Below, piece by piece: positions 8,277 through 16,720 of a stretch of DNA of 64,000 nucleotides. The DNA lies in contig DASTSN010000069.1 in assembly GCA_035760665.1 (NCBI GenBank), positions 32,304 to 96,303 of the forward strand, read 5' to 3'. Origin of the DNA: DASTSN01 sp035760665. Its GTDB lineage: Bacteria; Bacteroidota; Bacteroidia; Chitinophagales; Chitinophagaceae. A program made the translations under genes and the position numbers. How positions within the stretch are numbered: the first letter of the stretch is position 1; every line of letters starts with the position of its first letter. The notes beneath the pieces were generated by a model. It saw only the letters and a list, made by a program, of their open reading frames with translations, did no database searches and was not told the DNA's origin.

Positions 8277-10484
8277 ATGATGGATTTGAAAAGTACACTG
8301 CCTGCTTGTTTCCTACTTTTTGTAGTTGCTGGTGCACAGGCACAGGTAAAAAAAACAGAAAAGAAAGAAGCCGGCGTTGTAAAGGCATTGGATAGTGTTG
8401 TCCTGAATGCGTACAAACAAAATATTCCTTACCTGCCCGATGCAGAAGGGGTGGATATTTTTGCAGGGAAAAAGACAAATGTTGTTGTACTCGATCCCGG
8501 TATGGGCAACATGTCGCAAAATGTAGTGCGAACACTTTTTGCCAAGGTACCCGGGTTAAATACCTGGGATATGGATGGTGCCGGAACGCAGGTCAATATC
8601 GGATTCCGCGGTACAGATGCCCACCGGTCTATTGAAATGAATATGCGGCAAAACGGGTACAATACCAACTCTGATATTTTTGGTTACCCGGAAAACCACT
8701 ACAACCCGCCGATGCAGGGCATTCAGCGGGTGCAACTGGTGCGTGGTTCTGCAGCACTCCAGTACGGCAGCCAGTTTGGCGGTATGCTGAATTATGTAAT
8801 GAAACAGGGCGACACGACTGCTGCGTTTACTATCCAGAGTGAACAAACAGTGGGTTCCAACAATCTGTTCAATTCATTTAATTCAGTGGGTGGCAGCCAG
8901 GGAAAGTGGCGGTATTATGCCTACTACGATAACCGGCACGGTGATGGCTGGCGGCCTAATTCAGCTTTCGAATATCACGCCTATTACGCCGATGCTGATT
9001 ACCAGTTTAACAACAAGGGCTCCGTCAGTTTTCAGTTTTCGCGTATGGATTACCGGCAGCAAATTGCAGGCGGGCTCACTGATGGCCAATTTGCCGAAAA
9101 TCCCCGCCAGTCCTTCCGGTCCCGTAATTATTTCAGTCCTAAGATCAATATCCCCGCCATTGTTCTTCATTACAATTTTTCTCCCCAAACCCGGCTGCAA
9201 ATTACCAGCCACTACCTGTTTGGTGAGCGCAGCAGTGTACAGTTCATCAATACACCCAACATATTCGACACAATCAATGCTTCTACGGGTACGTATAATC
9301 CAAGGCAGGTAGACCGGGATTTTTATGGCGCTTTTGCCACGGAAGCACGGGTACTGCATATATACAGGATCGGAAAGGTCACGGGCACGCTTAGTGGCGG
9401 GCTTCGCTATTTTAATGAAATGACGAAACGAAGACAAAAAGGCGAAGGCACAACGGGAGCTGATTTTGATTTACATCTCATCGGTCCTTACGGTGTTGAT
9501 CTTCGTTTCCGCACACACAATTATGCAGCCTTTGTAGAAAACATTTTTCAGCTGACGCCAAAATTATCTGTCACCCCGGGCGTACGGTATGAGATCATTC
9601 GCACGACATTATCCGGTGTTATAAACCATGCTTCCGTACCCGTTTTGTATACCGGCAACCGGAGTTTTCCTTTGTTTGGTACCGGTATTCAATACCAGGC
9701 AAATGCATCCACGCAGGTTTATGGAAATATATCACAGGCTTACCGGCCTTATTTATATGCCAATGTAACACCAGCCGACAGGATAGACAGCGTTGACGCC
9801 AATTTAAAAGACAGTAAAGGTTATGATATTGATCTGGGGTACAGGGGTAATATTAATAATGTCCTGCATTTTGATGTAAATGCTTTTTATGTATCGTACG
9901 GAAACCGGGTAGGCCAGCTAACCCTGCAGGATGGAAACAATGCGAATTATCTTTTGACCACCAATGTGGGAACTGCAGTGACCAAAGGCGTGGAACTTTA
10001 CGCTGGGATTTCTGTACCCCGGTTGTTGCAGTTTCATTTCGCTGATTATGATATACGGCTGTTCAATTCACTTGCGTATAATCATGGCCGGTATGTCAAC
10101 GGAGCCATCAACAAAGGAGGTACAAATGTGAGCTTAAAGAATAATTTACTCGAAGGAACACCGGAATGGATCGAACGGGCCGGTATTACTTTTCAATACA
10201 AAACCTTGACCAGTTCATTGCAGTTCAGTTATGTGAGTAAAAGTTTCAGCGATGCTAACAATACCGTGTACAATCCAACAGGTGCTACCGGTATGGTGCC
10301 GGCTTACCATGTTTGGGATTATACAATTACCTGGCGGTTTTTACAACGGTACAGCATTTCAGGCGGTGTAAACAACCTGGGAAATGCAACGTATTTTTCA
10401 AGAAGGATTAATATGTACCCGGGGCCGGGTATCTTGCCGGCAGATGGCCGAACGTTTTATATTTCAATGGGTGTTAAAATATAA
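8277..10484 (+). CDS. TonB-dependent outer-membrane receptor, FecA-like
   Basis: 735 residues with a signal peptide ending GAQAQ (about residue 23). The plug domain follows at about 70-180, with motifs such as KVPGLNTWDMDG, FRGTDAHRS and VQLVRGSAALQYG. A 22-strand barrel makes up the rest, ending with the aromatic-rich strand FYISMGVKI. Length and order are normal for a siderophore or ferric-citrate class receptor. There is no N-terminal carboxypeptidase-like domain of the SusC type and no SusD partner, so glycan import is unlikely. Two ATG codons (8277, 8280) are possible starts. It ends the PAP2/barrel/DoxX cluster and is followed by a terminator. The substrate is unknown; a metal chelate is the default expectation. 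Confidence 0.88.
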   Translation: MMDLKSTLPACFLLFVVAGAQAQVKKTEKKEAGVVKALDSVVLNAYKQNIPYLPDAEGVDIFAGKKTNVVVLDPGMGNMSQNVVRTLFAKVPGLNTWDMDGAGTQVNIGFRGTDAHRSIEMNMRQNGYNTNSDIFGYPENHYNPPMQGIQRVQLVRGSAALQYGSQFGGMLNYVMKQGDTTAAFTIQSEQTVGSNNLFNSFNSVGGSQGKWRYYAYYDNRHGDGWRPNSAFEYHAYYADADYQFNNKGSVSFQFSRMDYRQQIAGGLTDGQFAENPRQSFRSRNYFSPKINIPAIVLHYNFSPQTRLQITSHYLFGERSSVQFINTPNIFDTINASTGTYNPRQVDRDFYGAFATEARVLHIYRIGKVTGTLSGGLRYFNEMTKRRQKGEGTTGADFDLHLIGPYGVDLRFRTHNYAAFVENIFQLTPKLSVTPGVRYEIIRTTLSGVINHASVPVLYTGNRSFPLFGTGIQYQANASTQVYGNISQAYRPYLYANVTPADRIDSVDANLKDSKGYDIDLGYRGNINNVLHFDVNAFYVSYGNRVGQLTLQDGNNANYLLTTNVGTAVTKGVELYAGISVPRLLQFHFADYDIRLFNSLAYNHGRYVNGAINKGGTNVSLKNNLLEGTPEWIERAGITFQYKTLTSSLQFSYVSKSFSDANNTVYNPTGATGMVPAYHVWDYTITWRFLQRYSISGGVNNLGNATYFSRRINMYPGPGILPADGRTFYISMGVKI

Positions 10485-10507
10485 GCATTAGTCACGTTTT
10501 GGAAAGC

Positions 10508-10540
10508 AAAGCATTCTGTTTCTACAGGATGCTTTTTTAT
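10508..10540 (+). terminator. Rho-independent terminator after the TonB receptor
   Basis: A 10-bp stem (AGCATTCTGT pairing with ACAGGATGCT, one G-T pair) with a 4-base loop is followed by a T-rich run. It lies 24 bases after the receptor stop codon and 30 bases before the trehalase start, so it probably ends the transcript of the preceding cluster. Confidence 0.8.
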
Positions 10541-10569
10541 TTCTTACATTCGAAGGATAAACGGATCGT

Positions 10570-12150
10570 ATGAGGAAATTATTTCTGTATTTACTCGCCG
10601 CTGTTGCCTGCACAAATCTCTTCTCGCAGGATGTCTTAACGCCTGACAGCATTTACGGACAATTGTTTAAAGACGTGCAACTTGCACGTATTTTCCCGGA
10701 CAGTAAAACATTTGTGGATTGTATTCCCAAGCGAGATCCGCAGGAGATTGTAAGTGATTACCTGAAAGCAAAAGATAATCCTTCCGTAAAATTCAGCCTG
10801 AAACTTTTTGTTGAGGATAATTTTGAATTACCTAAAACACCACAACTAAATTACATCACCCGTGAAAAAGATGTGGTGATGCACATCAAAAATCTTTGGA
10901 GTGTTTTAAAACGCCAGCAAGACCAGGTGGTAAAGGGCAGTACCTTGTTACCATTGCCCAATCCATACATCGTACCGGGAGGGCGGTTCCGCGAAATTTA
11001 TTACTGGGATTCTTATTTTACCATGCTGGGCCTGAAGGAAAGTGGTGAAAATGAAATGGTCGAAAACATGGTAAATAACTTTGCTTACCTGCTGTCGCAG
11101 TATGGCCATATCCCCAATGGTAACCGCAGTTACTACTTAAGCCGTTCGCAGCCTCCATTTTTTGCACTCATGCTGGATCTGCTTGCATCGGTTAAAGGCA
11201 ATTATGTATATGCCACTTTTTTACCGGCTCTGACAAACGAATACAATTACTGGATGGATCAGTCCGCTCCAACTAAGCACGTTGTAAAAATGCCGGATGG
11301 CAGTATCCTGAACCGGTATTATGACCAGGATGCCATTCCGCGGCAGGAGGCTTATGCAGAAGATTACGAACTGGCGGAAAAATCAAAGACTGATAAACTC
11401 ACACTGTTGCGCAACCTGCGCAGTTGCGCAGAAAGCGGGTGGGATTTCAGCAGCCGCTGGTTTGCCGACGGGAAAAGCCTTTCCAGTATTCAAACAACCA
11501 GTATCGTACCGGTGGATCTGAATTGTTTGTTATACCACCTGGAAAAAGTGATGGCAAGGGCTTATCGTGAGAGCGGCAATTTGCTGAAGGCTAAATATTA
11601 CGATAACATAGCTGAACGCAGGAGAAAGACAATTAACAAGTATTGCTGGTCCGCCACAAACAACTGGTATATGGATTATAACATAGAGACGAAAATGCTC
11701 TCTCCGGAAATGACATTGGCGGGTATGTCACCCTTCTTCTTAAATGTTGCGCCCGGGAAACGCATGGCTGTCGCTGCGGCTGTGCTGGAAAAAAAATTTT
11801 TGAAAAACGGCGGGGTGATCACTACTTTAAAAAACACGGGCCAGCAATGGGATGCACCCAACGGCTGGGCGCCGCTGGAATGGATTACGATAGCAGGTCT
11901 AGAAAACTATGATCAGTCAGCCCTGGCGAAAGAAATTGCCAGGCGATGGGCAACGCTGAACATCAAAGTTTTTGAAAATACAGGTAAGCTGATGGAGAAA
12001 TATAATGTTGTAGATACCCACCTGGAGGCAGGTGGCGGTGAATATCCATCACAGGATGGGTTTGGCTGGACAAACGGGGTGTTGCTGGCCTGTATGAAAA
12101 AATATGGCTTCAGCCAGGCAGAACTCCTGGCCGTGCCGGCTGCGGAATAG
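10570..12150 (+). CDS. treA: Periplasmic alpha,alpha-trehalase (GH37)
   Basis: 526 residues with a signal peptide (LLAAVACTNLFSQ). Both trehalase signatures are intact: PGGRFREIYYWDSYF at about residue 137 and QWDAPNGWAPLEW at about 427. The C-terminal GGGEYPSQDGFGWTNG block also fits. GH37 inverting trehalases hydrolyse trehalose to two glucoses using an Asp acid and a Glu base within the (alpha/alpha)6 barrel. Length matches the bacterial periplasmic enzyme. It has its own upstream terminator and downstream convergent terminator, so it is probably transcribed alone. Glucose released could feed the glucokinase encoded at 24.2 kb, although the genes are not linked in an operon. Confidence 0.95.
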   Translation: MRKLFLYLLAAVACTNLFSQDVLTPDSIYGQLFKDVQLARIFPDSKTFVDCIPKRDPQEIVSDYLKAKDNPSVKFSLKLFVEDNFELPKTPQLNYITREKDVVMHIKNLWSVLKRQQDQVVKGSTLLPLPNPYIVPGGRFREIYYWDSYFTMLGLKESGENEMVENMVNNFAYLLSQYGHIPNGNRSYYLSRSQPPFFALMLDLLASVKGNYVYATFLPALTNEYNYWMDQSAPTKHVVKMPDGSILNRYYDQDAIPRQEAYAEDYELAEKSKTDKLTLLRNLRSCAESGWDFSSRWFADGKSLSSIQTTSIVPVDLNCLLYHLEKVMARAYRESGNLLKAKYYDNIAERRRKTINKYCWSATNNWYMDYNIETKMLSPEMTLAGMSPFFLNVAPGKRMAVAAAVLEKKFLKNGGVITTLKNTGQQWDAPNGWAPLEWITIAGLENYDQSALAKEIARRWATLNIKVFENTGKLMEKYNVVDTHLEAGGGEYPSQDGFGWTNGVLLACMKKYGFSQAELLAVPAAE

Positions 12151-12371
12151 CGGTGAATATAACTTGAACGCTTTATAGCTGTTGTAAGTATTTTCAAAAC
12201 CATTGTGCCGGGAAGAAGCTGTATACTCCCTGCATCATATTCCTGTGAACAATCAGGCTTTCGCAAGAAAAAATTGCAGCTGTTTCATTGAAAAAATCAA
12301 AGCCTTCCCAATAAATTTTTTACTGCATTACCACTTGTTAATTTGAGGTATCATGATGTAGGGAAATGCAG

Positions 12372-12406
12372 AAAAAAGCCGCCCTGTTATTGAAGGCGGC
12401 TTTTTG
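12372..12406. terminator. Bidirectional terminator between convergent genes
   Basis: Perfect stem AAAAAGCCGCC / GGCGGCTTTTT with a loop of about 11 bases, flanked by A-runs on one side and T-runs on the other. It lies between the trehalase gene and the M1 peptidase gene and can serve both strands. The 12151-12371 interval holds nothing else recognisable. Confidence 0.85.
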
Positions 12407-12422
12407 AACATGCATTGATCAA

Positions 12423-14381
12423 TCAGAAGGCTTTTTTCCAGCTGTTGTTATCCCGGTTCCAGTCCGGCAGTTTTTTGTCGGGATCCAGTACCACCTCTTT
12501 TATTTCGCTGGTGCTGGCTACACCAAATGTCCACTGTGCACCGCGCTGCCATACTTCCACCGGCAGGTTGATCAGGTGCTCTTTGCCGTTCGTTTCTTTC
12601 ACCAGCACGGTGACCGGCATGGGCATTTGTTCCAGGTTTTCAATGGTGATCTCCGCGCCGTTTTCCGGCTTGTCTTTTACATATTTTACAGTTTTTACTG
12701 ACTGGTCCAGTTTCCAGGTATTCAGTACCCAGCTGCGCCAGAACCAGGAAAGATCTTCACCACTTACGTTTTCGATGCTGTGGAAAAAATCCCAGGGTGT
12801 AGGATGCTTAAAGGCCCAGCGGTTAATATATTCACGAAAGGCCGCATCAAAGCGCTCAGGTCCCAGCACGTTTTCCCGCAACTGGTGCAGCATCATGGAA
12901 GGTTTCAGGTATGCGGCCACACCCAGGTTTTCCTGTTGGATTACTTCAGGTATATTATACAGCCCATCCATTTTATCTCCAAAAACATATTTGATCATAT
13001 AGGGCGAGTTAGGATCAGAGAAAAAGCTCTGGTCTTTGAATTCGCCATGATTGAAGTTTTCCGTGGACAGATCATTAATAAATGTATTAAAGCCTTCATC
13101 CATCCAGGCATATTTGCGTTCGTTACTGCCCACAATCATAGGGAACCAGGTATGACCAAATTCGTGATCGGTAACGCCCCACAGTCCTTTGTCAGAAGAA
13201 CCGGAACTGCAGAAAACAATACCCGGGTATTCCATACCGCCAACAATCCCTGCTACGTTAGTAGCGACCGGGTACGGAAACTCGTACCAGGTTTTTGAGT
13301 TAAATTCAATAGAGCCTTTAACCATTTCGGTACTGCGCTGCCAGCCATTCTTCTTAATGCTTTCTATAGGATAGACACTGGCAGCCAGGCATTTCTTACC
13401 ACTGGGTAAATTCATACGGGCTGCATCCCATACAAAAGCCCTGGAAGCTGCCCAGGCCACATCCCTCGCATTGTCAATTTTGAAATGCCAGGTACAGGTG
13501 GCAGTTTTGGGACGAGCGTTTTTATCTGTTACCTCTTTTTCGCTTCTAATCACAACGGTTTTGTCGCTTTCCCAGGCTTCATTGTAGCGCTTTAGCTGTT
13601 CGGCCGTGAGGCACTCTTTTGGGTTTTGCAATTCACCCGAGCCCACAACAATCATATTAGCCGGCGCCGTTATACTGTAATCAAAATTGCCGTATTCAAG
13701 ATAAAACTCTCCGGCACCAAGGTACGGCAGCGTGTTCCATCCCTGGATATCGTCATACACACACATCCGTGGGAACCACTGGGCAATTTCGTAAATCCAT
13801 CCGTTCCTGGTATTCAGGCGTCCCATGCGGTCTGTTCCGTATTCGGGTACTGTAAATCCAAACTGAACGGATAATTTTATTTTACTGCCGTTGGCATTTA
13901 AAGGCTGGTCCAGCCACACCTGCATACGGGTATCTGTGATCGTAAATTTTGGGGTATAGGTCTTGCCCTCATACTCAACCGAAATTGATTTGATAACATC
14001 GCCATTGGTAAACTGGGCGTTTGCCCAGCGTCCGCCGGTTTCCGTGGTTGTTGCAGAGGCACGGGAATCTTTTTTATAAATATTCTGATCGAGTTGCAAC
14101 CACAGAAATTTCATTTTATCCGGGCTGTTATTGGTATAGGTAATTTCTGCACTGCCGTTGATGGAGTGGCTGCTGGTATCGATACTGCAATTGATCGTGT
14201 AGTCAGCATGGTTCTGCCAGTAACGGGGTCCGGGCTCACCATCTGCACTGCGAAAATCATTACCGGGATAGGGATAGAATTGCGGATTAAATGCCTCCCG
14301 GTTGTTGTAAACAGATTGCTGCTGGGAGTAGGAGATGATCAGTGTGAATACACCGATAAGACTTAGAACAATTTTCTTCAT
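12423..14381 (-). CDS. M1-family zinc metallopeptidase, secreted
   Basis: 652 residues from the ATG at 14381. A TTG three codons upstream is less likely because the signal peptide begins MKKIVLSLIG. The zinc site HEFGH, 18 residues, then E (in WMDEGFN) is at about residue 400 and matches HExxH-x18-E of the gluzincins. The substrate-binding GxMEN motif appears as GGMEYPG, a variant common in secreted Bacteroidota M1-like proteins. An N-terminal beta-saddle domain precedes the catalytic domain. The protein lacks the long C-terminal helical domain of aminopeptidase N and ends in a short beta-rich region. It should cleave N-terminal residues from peptides outside the cytoplasm. It converges on the trehalase gene. 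Confidence 0.88.
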   Translation of the reverse strand: MKKIVLSLIGVFTLIISYSQQQSVYNNREAFNPQFYPYPGNDFRSADGEPGPRYWQNHADYTINCSIDTSSHSINGSAEITYTNNSPDKMKFLWLQLDQNIYKKDSRASATTTETGGRWANAQFTNGDVIKSISVEYEGKTYTPKFTITDTRMQVWLDQPLNANGSKIKLSVQFGFTVPEYGTDRMGRLNTRNGWIYEIAQWFPRMCVYDDIQGWNTLPYLGAGEFYLEYGNFDYSITAPANMIVVGSGELQNPKECLTAEQLKRYNEAWESDKTVVIRSEKEVTDKNARPKTATCTWHFKIDNARDVAWAASRAFVWDAARMNLPSGKKCLAASVYPIESIKKNGWQRSTEMVKGSIEFNSKTWYEFPYPVATNVAGIVGGMEYPGIVFCSSGSSDKGLWGVTDHEFGHTWFPMIVGSNERKYAWMDEGFNTFINDLSTENFNHGEFKDQSFFSDPNSPYMIKYVFGDKMDGLYNIPEVIQQENLGVAAYLKPSMMLHQLRENVLGPERFDAAFREYINRWAFKHPTPWDFFHSIENVSGEDLSWFWRSWVLNTWKLDQSVKTVKYVKDKPENGAEITIENLEQMPMPVTVLVKETNGKEHLINLPVEVWQRGAQWTFGVASTSEIKEVVLDPDKKLPDWNRDNNSWKKAF

Positions 14382-14459
14382 GGTAAACAATTTAAAAGAG
14401 GGCTAATATAGACAAAAGGCGGCTTCAGCGCCTGCCGCCTGTCCGTTATTTCACATTTT

Positions 14460-15176
14460 TTATGGAAACAGCGATTCGGCGATTGGTACACTTTCCGGTT
14501 TGCCCACATCTGCCAGTTTATCACCGCTGTGATCGTAACCCAGTATAACATGATCAGCGGCAAGATCCAGGTAAGTTTCAATAATGGAGAATTTTCCTTT
14601 TTGCCGGATCAATGAAAAAATTTCATATTCAAACAAAACAACACATGAATAGGCTTTTTCTTGTAGCGAGGCCTTTGGAATGGACATTCTTTCCTCGCCG
14701 GTTTTTGTATTTCGCCAGCCACAAAGGCGGTTCTGTTCATCAAATAAGAGATAGCGGGATGTCTTCCGGTCCATCACGGCCATGGTAATCAGCGGTTGGT
14801 GCTTTTCGTGAAAGCTGATCAACTTTGTGATGTCCAGGTTCGTTAAAATATCTGCATTGCAGGTCATAAAGCGTTCTCCCTTTGTAAAAAAAGGCATCGC
14901 CTTTAGCAGGCCACCTCCGGTCTCCAACAGTTCATCCCGCTCATCGCTGATCAATATTTTACTGCCCCAGCCGTTGTATTTTTTAATTTCTTCCACGAGT
15001 TGGCCGGCAAAGTGATGCACATTGACCACAATATCGCGGATCCCGAACTGCTGGAGGTATTCAACATTTCGTTGTAATAAAGATTTGCCATTTACCAGGG
15101 CCAGTGCTTTGGGATGTTTGTCTGTCCACGGTTTAAAACGGGTGCCAAGGCCGGCGGCAAAAATCATTGCTTTCAT
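14460..15176 (-). CDS. MurU-like sugar-1-phosphate nucleotidyltransferase
   Basis: 238 residues. The N-terminus MIFAAGLGTRFKPWTDKHPK is the classic nucleotidyltransferase signature (GxGTR-x-PxTxxxPK). An ETGGGLLKA block and the metal-binding NADIL follow. The length equals MurU, the MurNAc-1-phosphate uridylyltransferase of the cell-wall recycling shunt, and is shorter than GDP-mannose pyrophosphorylases. Its partner 15 bases upstream on the same strand is an AmgK-like kinase fused to a RapZ domain, which supports MurNAc/GlcNAc recycling to UDP-MurNAc. A general mannose-1-phosphate guanylyltransferase remains possible because substrate choice cannot be read from the motifs alone. Confidence 0.75.
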   Translation of the reverse strand: MKAMIFAAGLGTRFKPWTDKHPKALALVNGKSLLQRNVEYLQQFGIRDIVVNVHHFAGQLVEEIKKYNGWGSKILISDERDELLETGGGLLKAMPFFTKGERFMTCNADILTNLDITKLISFHEKHQPLITMAVMDRKTSRYLLFDEQNRLCGWRNTKTGEERMSIPKASLQEKAYSCVVLFEYEIFSLIRQKGKFSIIETYLDLAADHVILGYDHSGDKLADVGKPESVPIAESLFP

Positions 15177-15191
15177 GCTGGTGAATACAAT

Positions 15192-16652
15192 TTATGATGA
15201 TGGACTGTTGTTCCAGTTTTTGGCATCCTGGACCAGGTGCTTGAGTTCAATTTTTACTTTAAACTTATTACGCAGGTGCCGGGCCAGTGCATCGGCAGCA
15301 TACACGCTGCGGTGTTGGCCTCCGGTACAGCCAAAGCTGATCATCAGGCTTTCAAATCCTCTTTTAATATAATCTTCTACGGTGATATCCACGATGTCAA
15401 AAACACTGTTGAGAAACTCAGGCATTTGTGTCTGTTGTTCCAGGTAATCTTTCACCACTTTATCGCGGCCGTGAAAGGCTTTCAGGGTTTCAATACGGCC
15501 AGGATTTAGTATGCCGCGGCAATCAAAAACAAACCCTCCCCCGTTACCGCTGTCATCCTGCGGAATACCGGCTTTGTAGGAAAAGCTGGTAATCTTCACC
15601 AGGAGCGGTGTATCAGGGGTGGCCTGTGTTGGTGTAAAATGCCGGATAATGTCGTCTGATACGCAGATATCAAGCACTTTTCTGAATTCCGGCACAGCAA
15701 TGCCGAGGCTTTGGTTTTCGAAAAAAGTTTTCAGATTGCGAAGGGCCATAGGGATGCTGGTTAAAAACTGGGCTTTGCGTTCAAACAGACCGCGAAAACC
15801 ATAAGCCCCGAGCACCTGCAGCAGCCGTATCAATACATAGCCGTTGTACTGGCTGCGGAAGATTGTTTTGTCCAGCGGGTTACCAATCAGTGTTTCAAAG
15901 GCATTCATGTAATCTTCGAGCAGGTTCTCTTTCCAGGTATCGGGCAGGTTGGCCCTGGCCTGCCAGAGCATGCTGGCCACATCATACTGCGGAGCGCCTT
16001 TCATTCCCCCCTGGTAATCGATAAAATGAACTGTACCCTGATCGCCGACTAAAATATTGCGGCTTTGAAAATCACGGAACATAAAGTATTTGTATTCCGT
16101 ATGGGTAAGATAGGTGCTCAGTGCCTCAAAGTCATCAATCAGTTTTTGCTTGTCGTAGGGCTTACGCAGCGCATCGAGAAAATAGTATTTAAAATAGAGC
16201 AGGTCTGCCATGATGGCCTGCTTACCAAAAACTTTGTTTGTCAGGCAATAATTGTAATCAAGGTTTTTGTCGCCGGTGATTTGCAGGGCAGCCAGGGCTT
16301 CAAGGCTTTTTTTAAAAAGTGCATATACCGTATCGCTAAAACCCTCAGCTTCCAGCCGGTTCAGCAGCGATACATCGCCGAGGTCCTGCTGCAGGTAAAG
16401 GGTTTTGTCCTGGCTGATGCAGTACACTTCCGGAACCGGCAGTCCGTGCTGACGGAAATGACGGGTGAAATACAGGAAGGTTTCGTTTTCTTTTATATTC
16501 TCTCCATGTGTGCCAATGACGGTATCGTCGTTTCCATGAATACGGAAATACCGTCTTTCGCTGCCGCTCTGCTGCAATACATCAATAGACACTGGCGCTA
16601 CATGCCTCCAGCCGGCATAGAGTTGTTTTAGCGATTCAATGGTTTGCTGCAT
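15192..16652 (-). CDS. AmgK-like phosphotransferase fused to a RapZ C-terminal domain
   Basis: 486 residues from ATG 16652; the in-frame upstream extension to 16694 is not supported. Residues 1 to about 320 are an APH-fold kinase: catalytic loop FRDFQSRNILV at about 189-199 and metal-binding FIDYQGG just after. This pattern matches AmgK, which phosphorylates MurNAc/GlcNAc at the anomeric position. Residues from about 348 to the end match the RapZ C-terminal domain, with SFSYKAG, FDCRG and FGCTGGQHRSV. In E. coli that domain senses glucosamine-6-phosphate and controls GlmS. The kinase end and the RapZ end are in one uninterrupted frame. The MurU-like gene follows at 15 bases, so kinase and uridylyltransferase are co-expressed. 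The fusion suggests recycling coupled to amino-sugar sensing; that link is inference. Confidence 0.82.
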   Translation of the reverse strand: MQQTIESLKQLYAGWRHVAPVSIDVLQQSGSERRYFRIHGNDDTVIGTHGENIKENETFLYFTRHFRQHGLPVPEVYCISQDKTLYLQQDLGDVSLLNRLEAEGFSDTVYALFKKSLEALAALQITGDKNLDYNYCLTNKVFGKQAIMADLLYFKYYFLDALRKPYDKQKLIDDFEALSTYLTHTEYKYFMFRDFQSRNILVGDQGTVHFIDYQGGMKGAPQYDVASMLWQARANLPDTWKENLLEDYMNAFETLIGNPLDKTIFRSQYNGYVLIRLLQVLGAYGFRGLFERKAQFLTSIPMALRNLKTFFENQSLGIAVPEFRKVLDICVSDDIIRHFTPTQATPDTPLLVKITSFSYKAGIPQDDSGNGGGFVFDCRGILNPGRIETLKAFHGRDKVVKDYLEQQTQMPEFLNSVFDIVDITVEDYIKRGFESLMISFGCTGGQHRSVYAADALARHLRNKFKVKIELKHLVQDAKNWNNSPSS

Positions 16653-16720
16653 CCGGCAAAAATACTTGAAAAAAGAGGGAGAATGTATTTTCAAAAACTG
16701 GTGAACGAAGCAAAGAAATT

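Noticed and set aside
12415..13298. Plus-strand frames opposite the M1 peptidase gene
   Set aside because: Shadows of the peptidase frame that carries the zinc motif and signal peptide.
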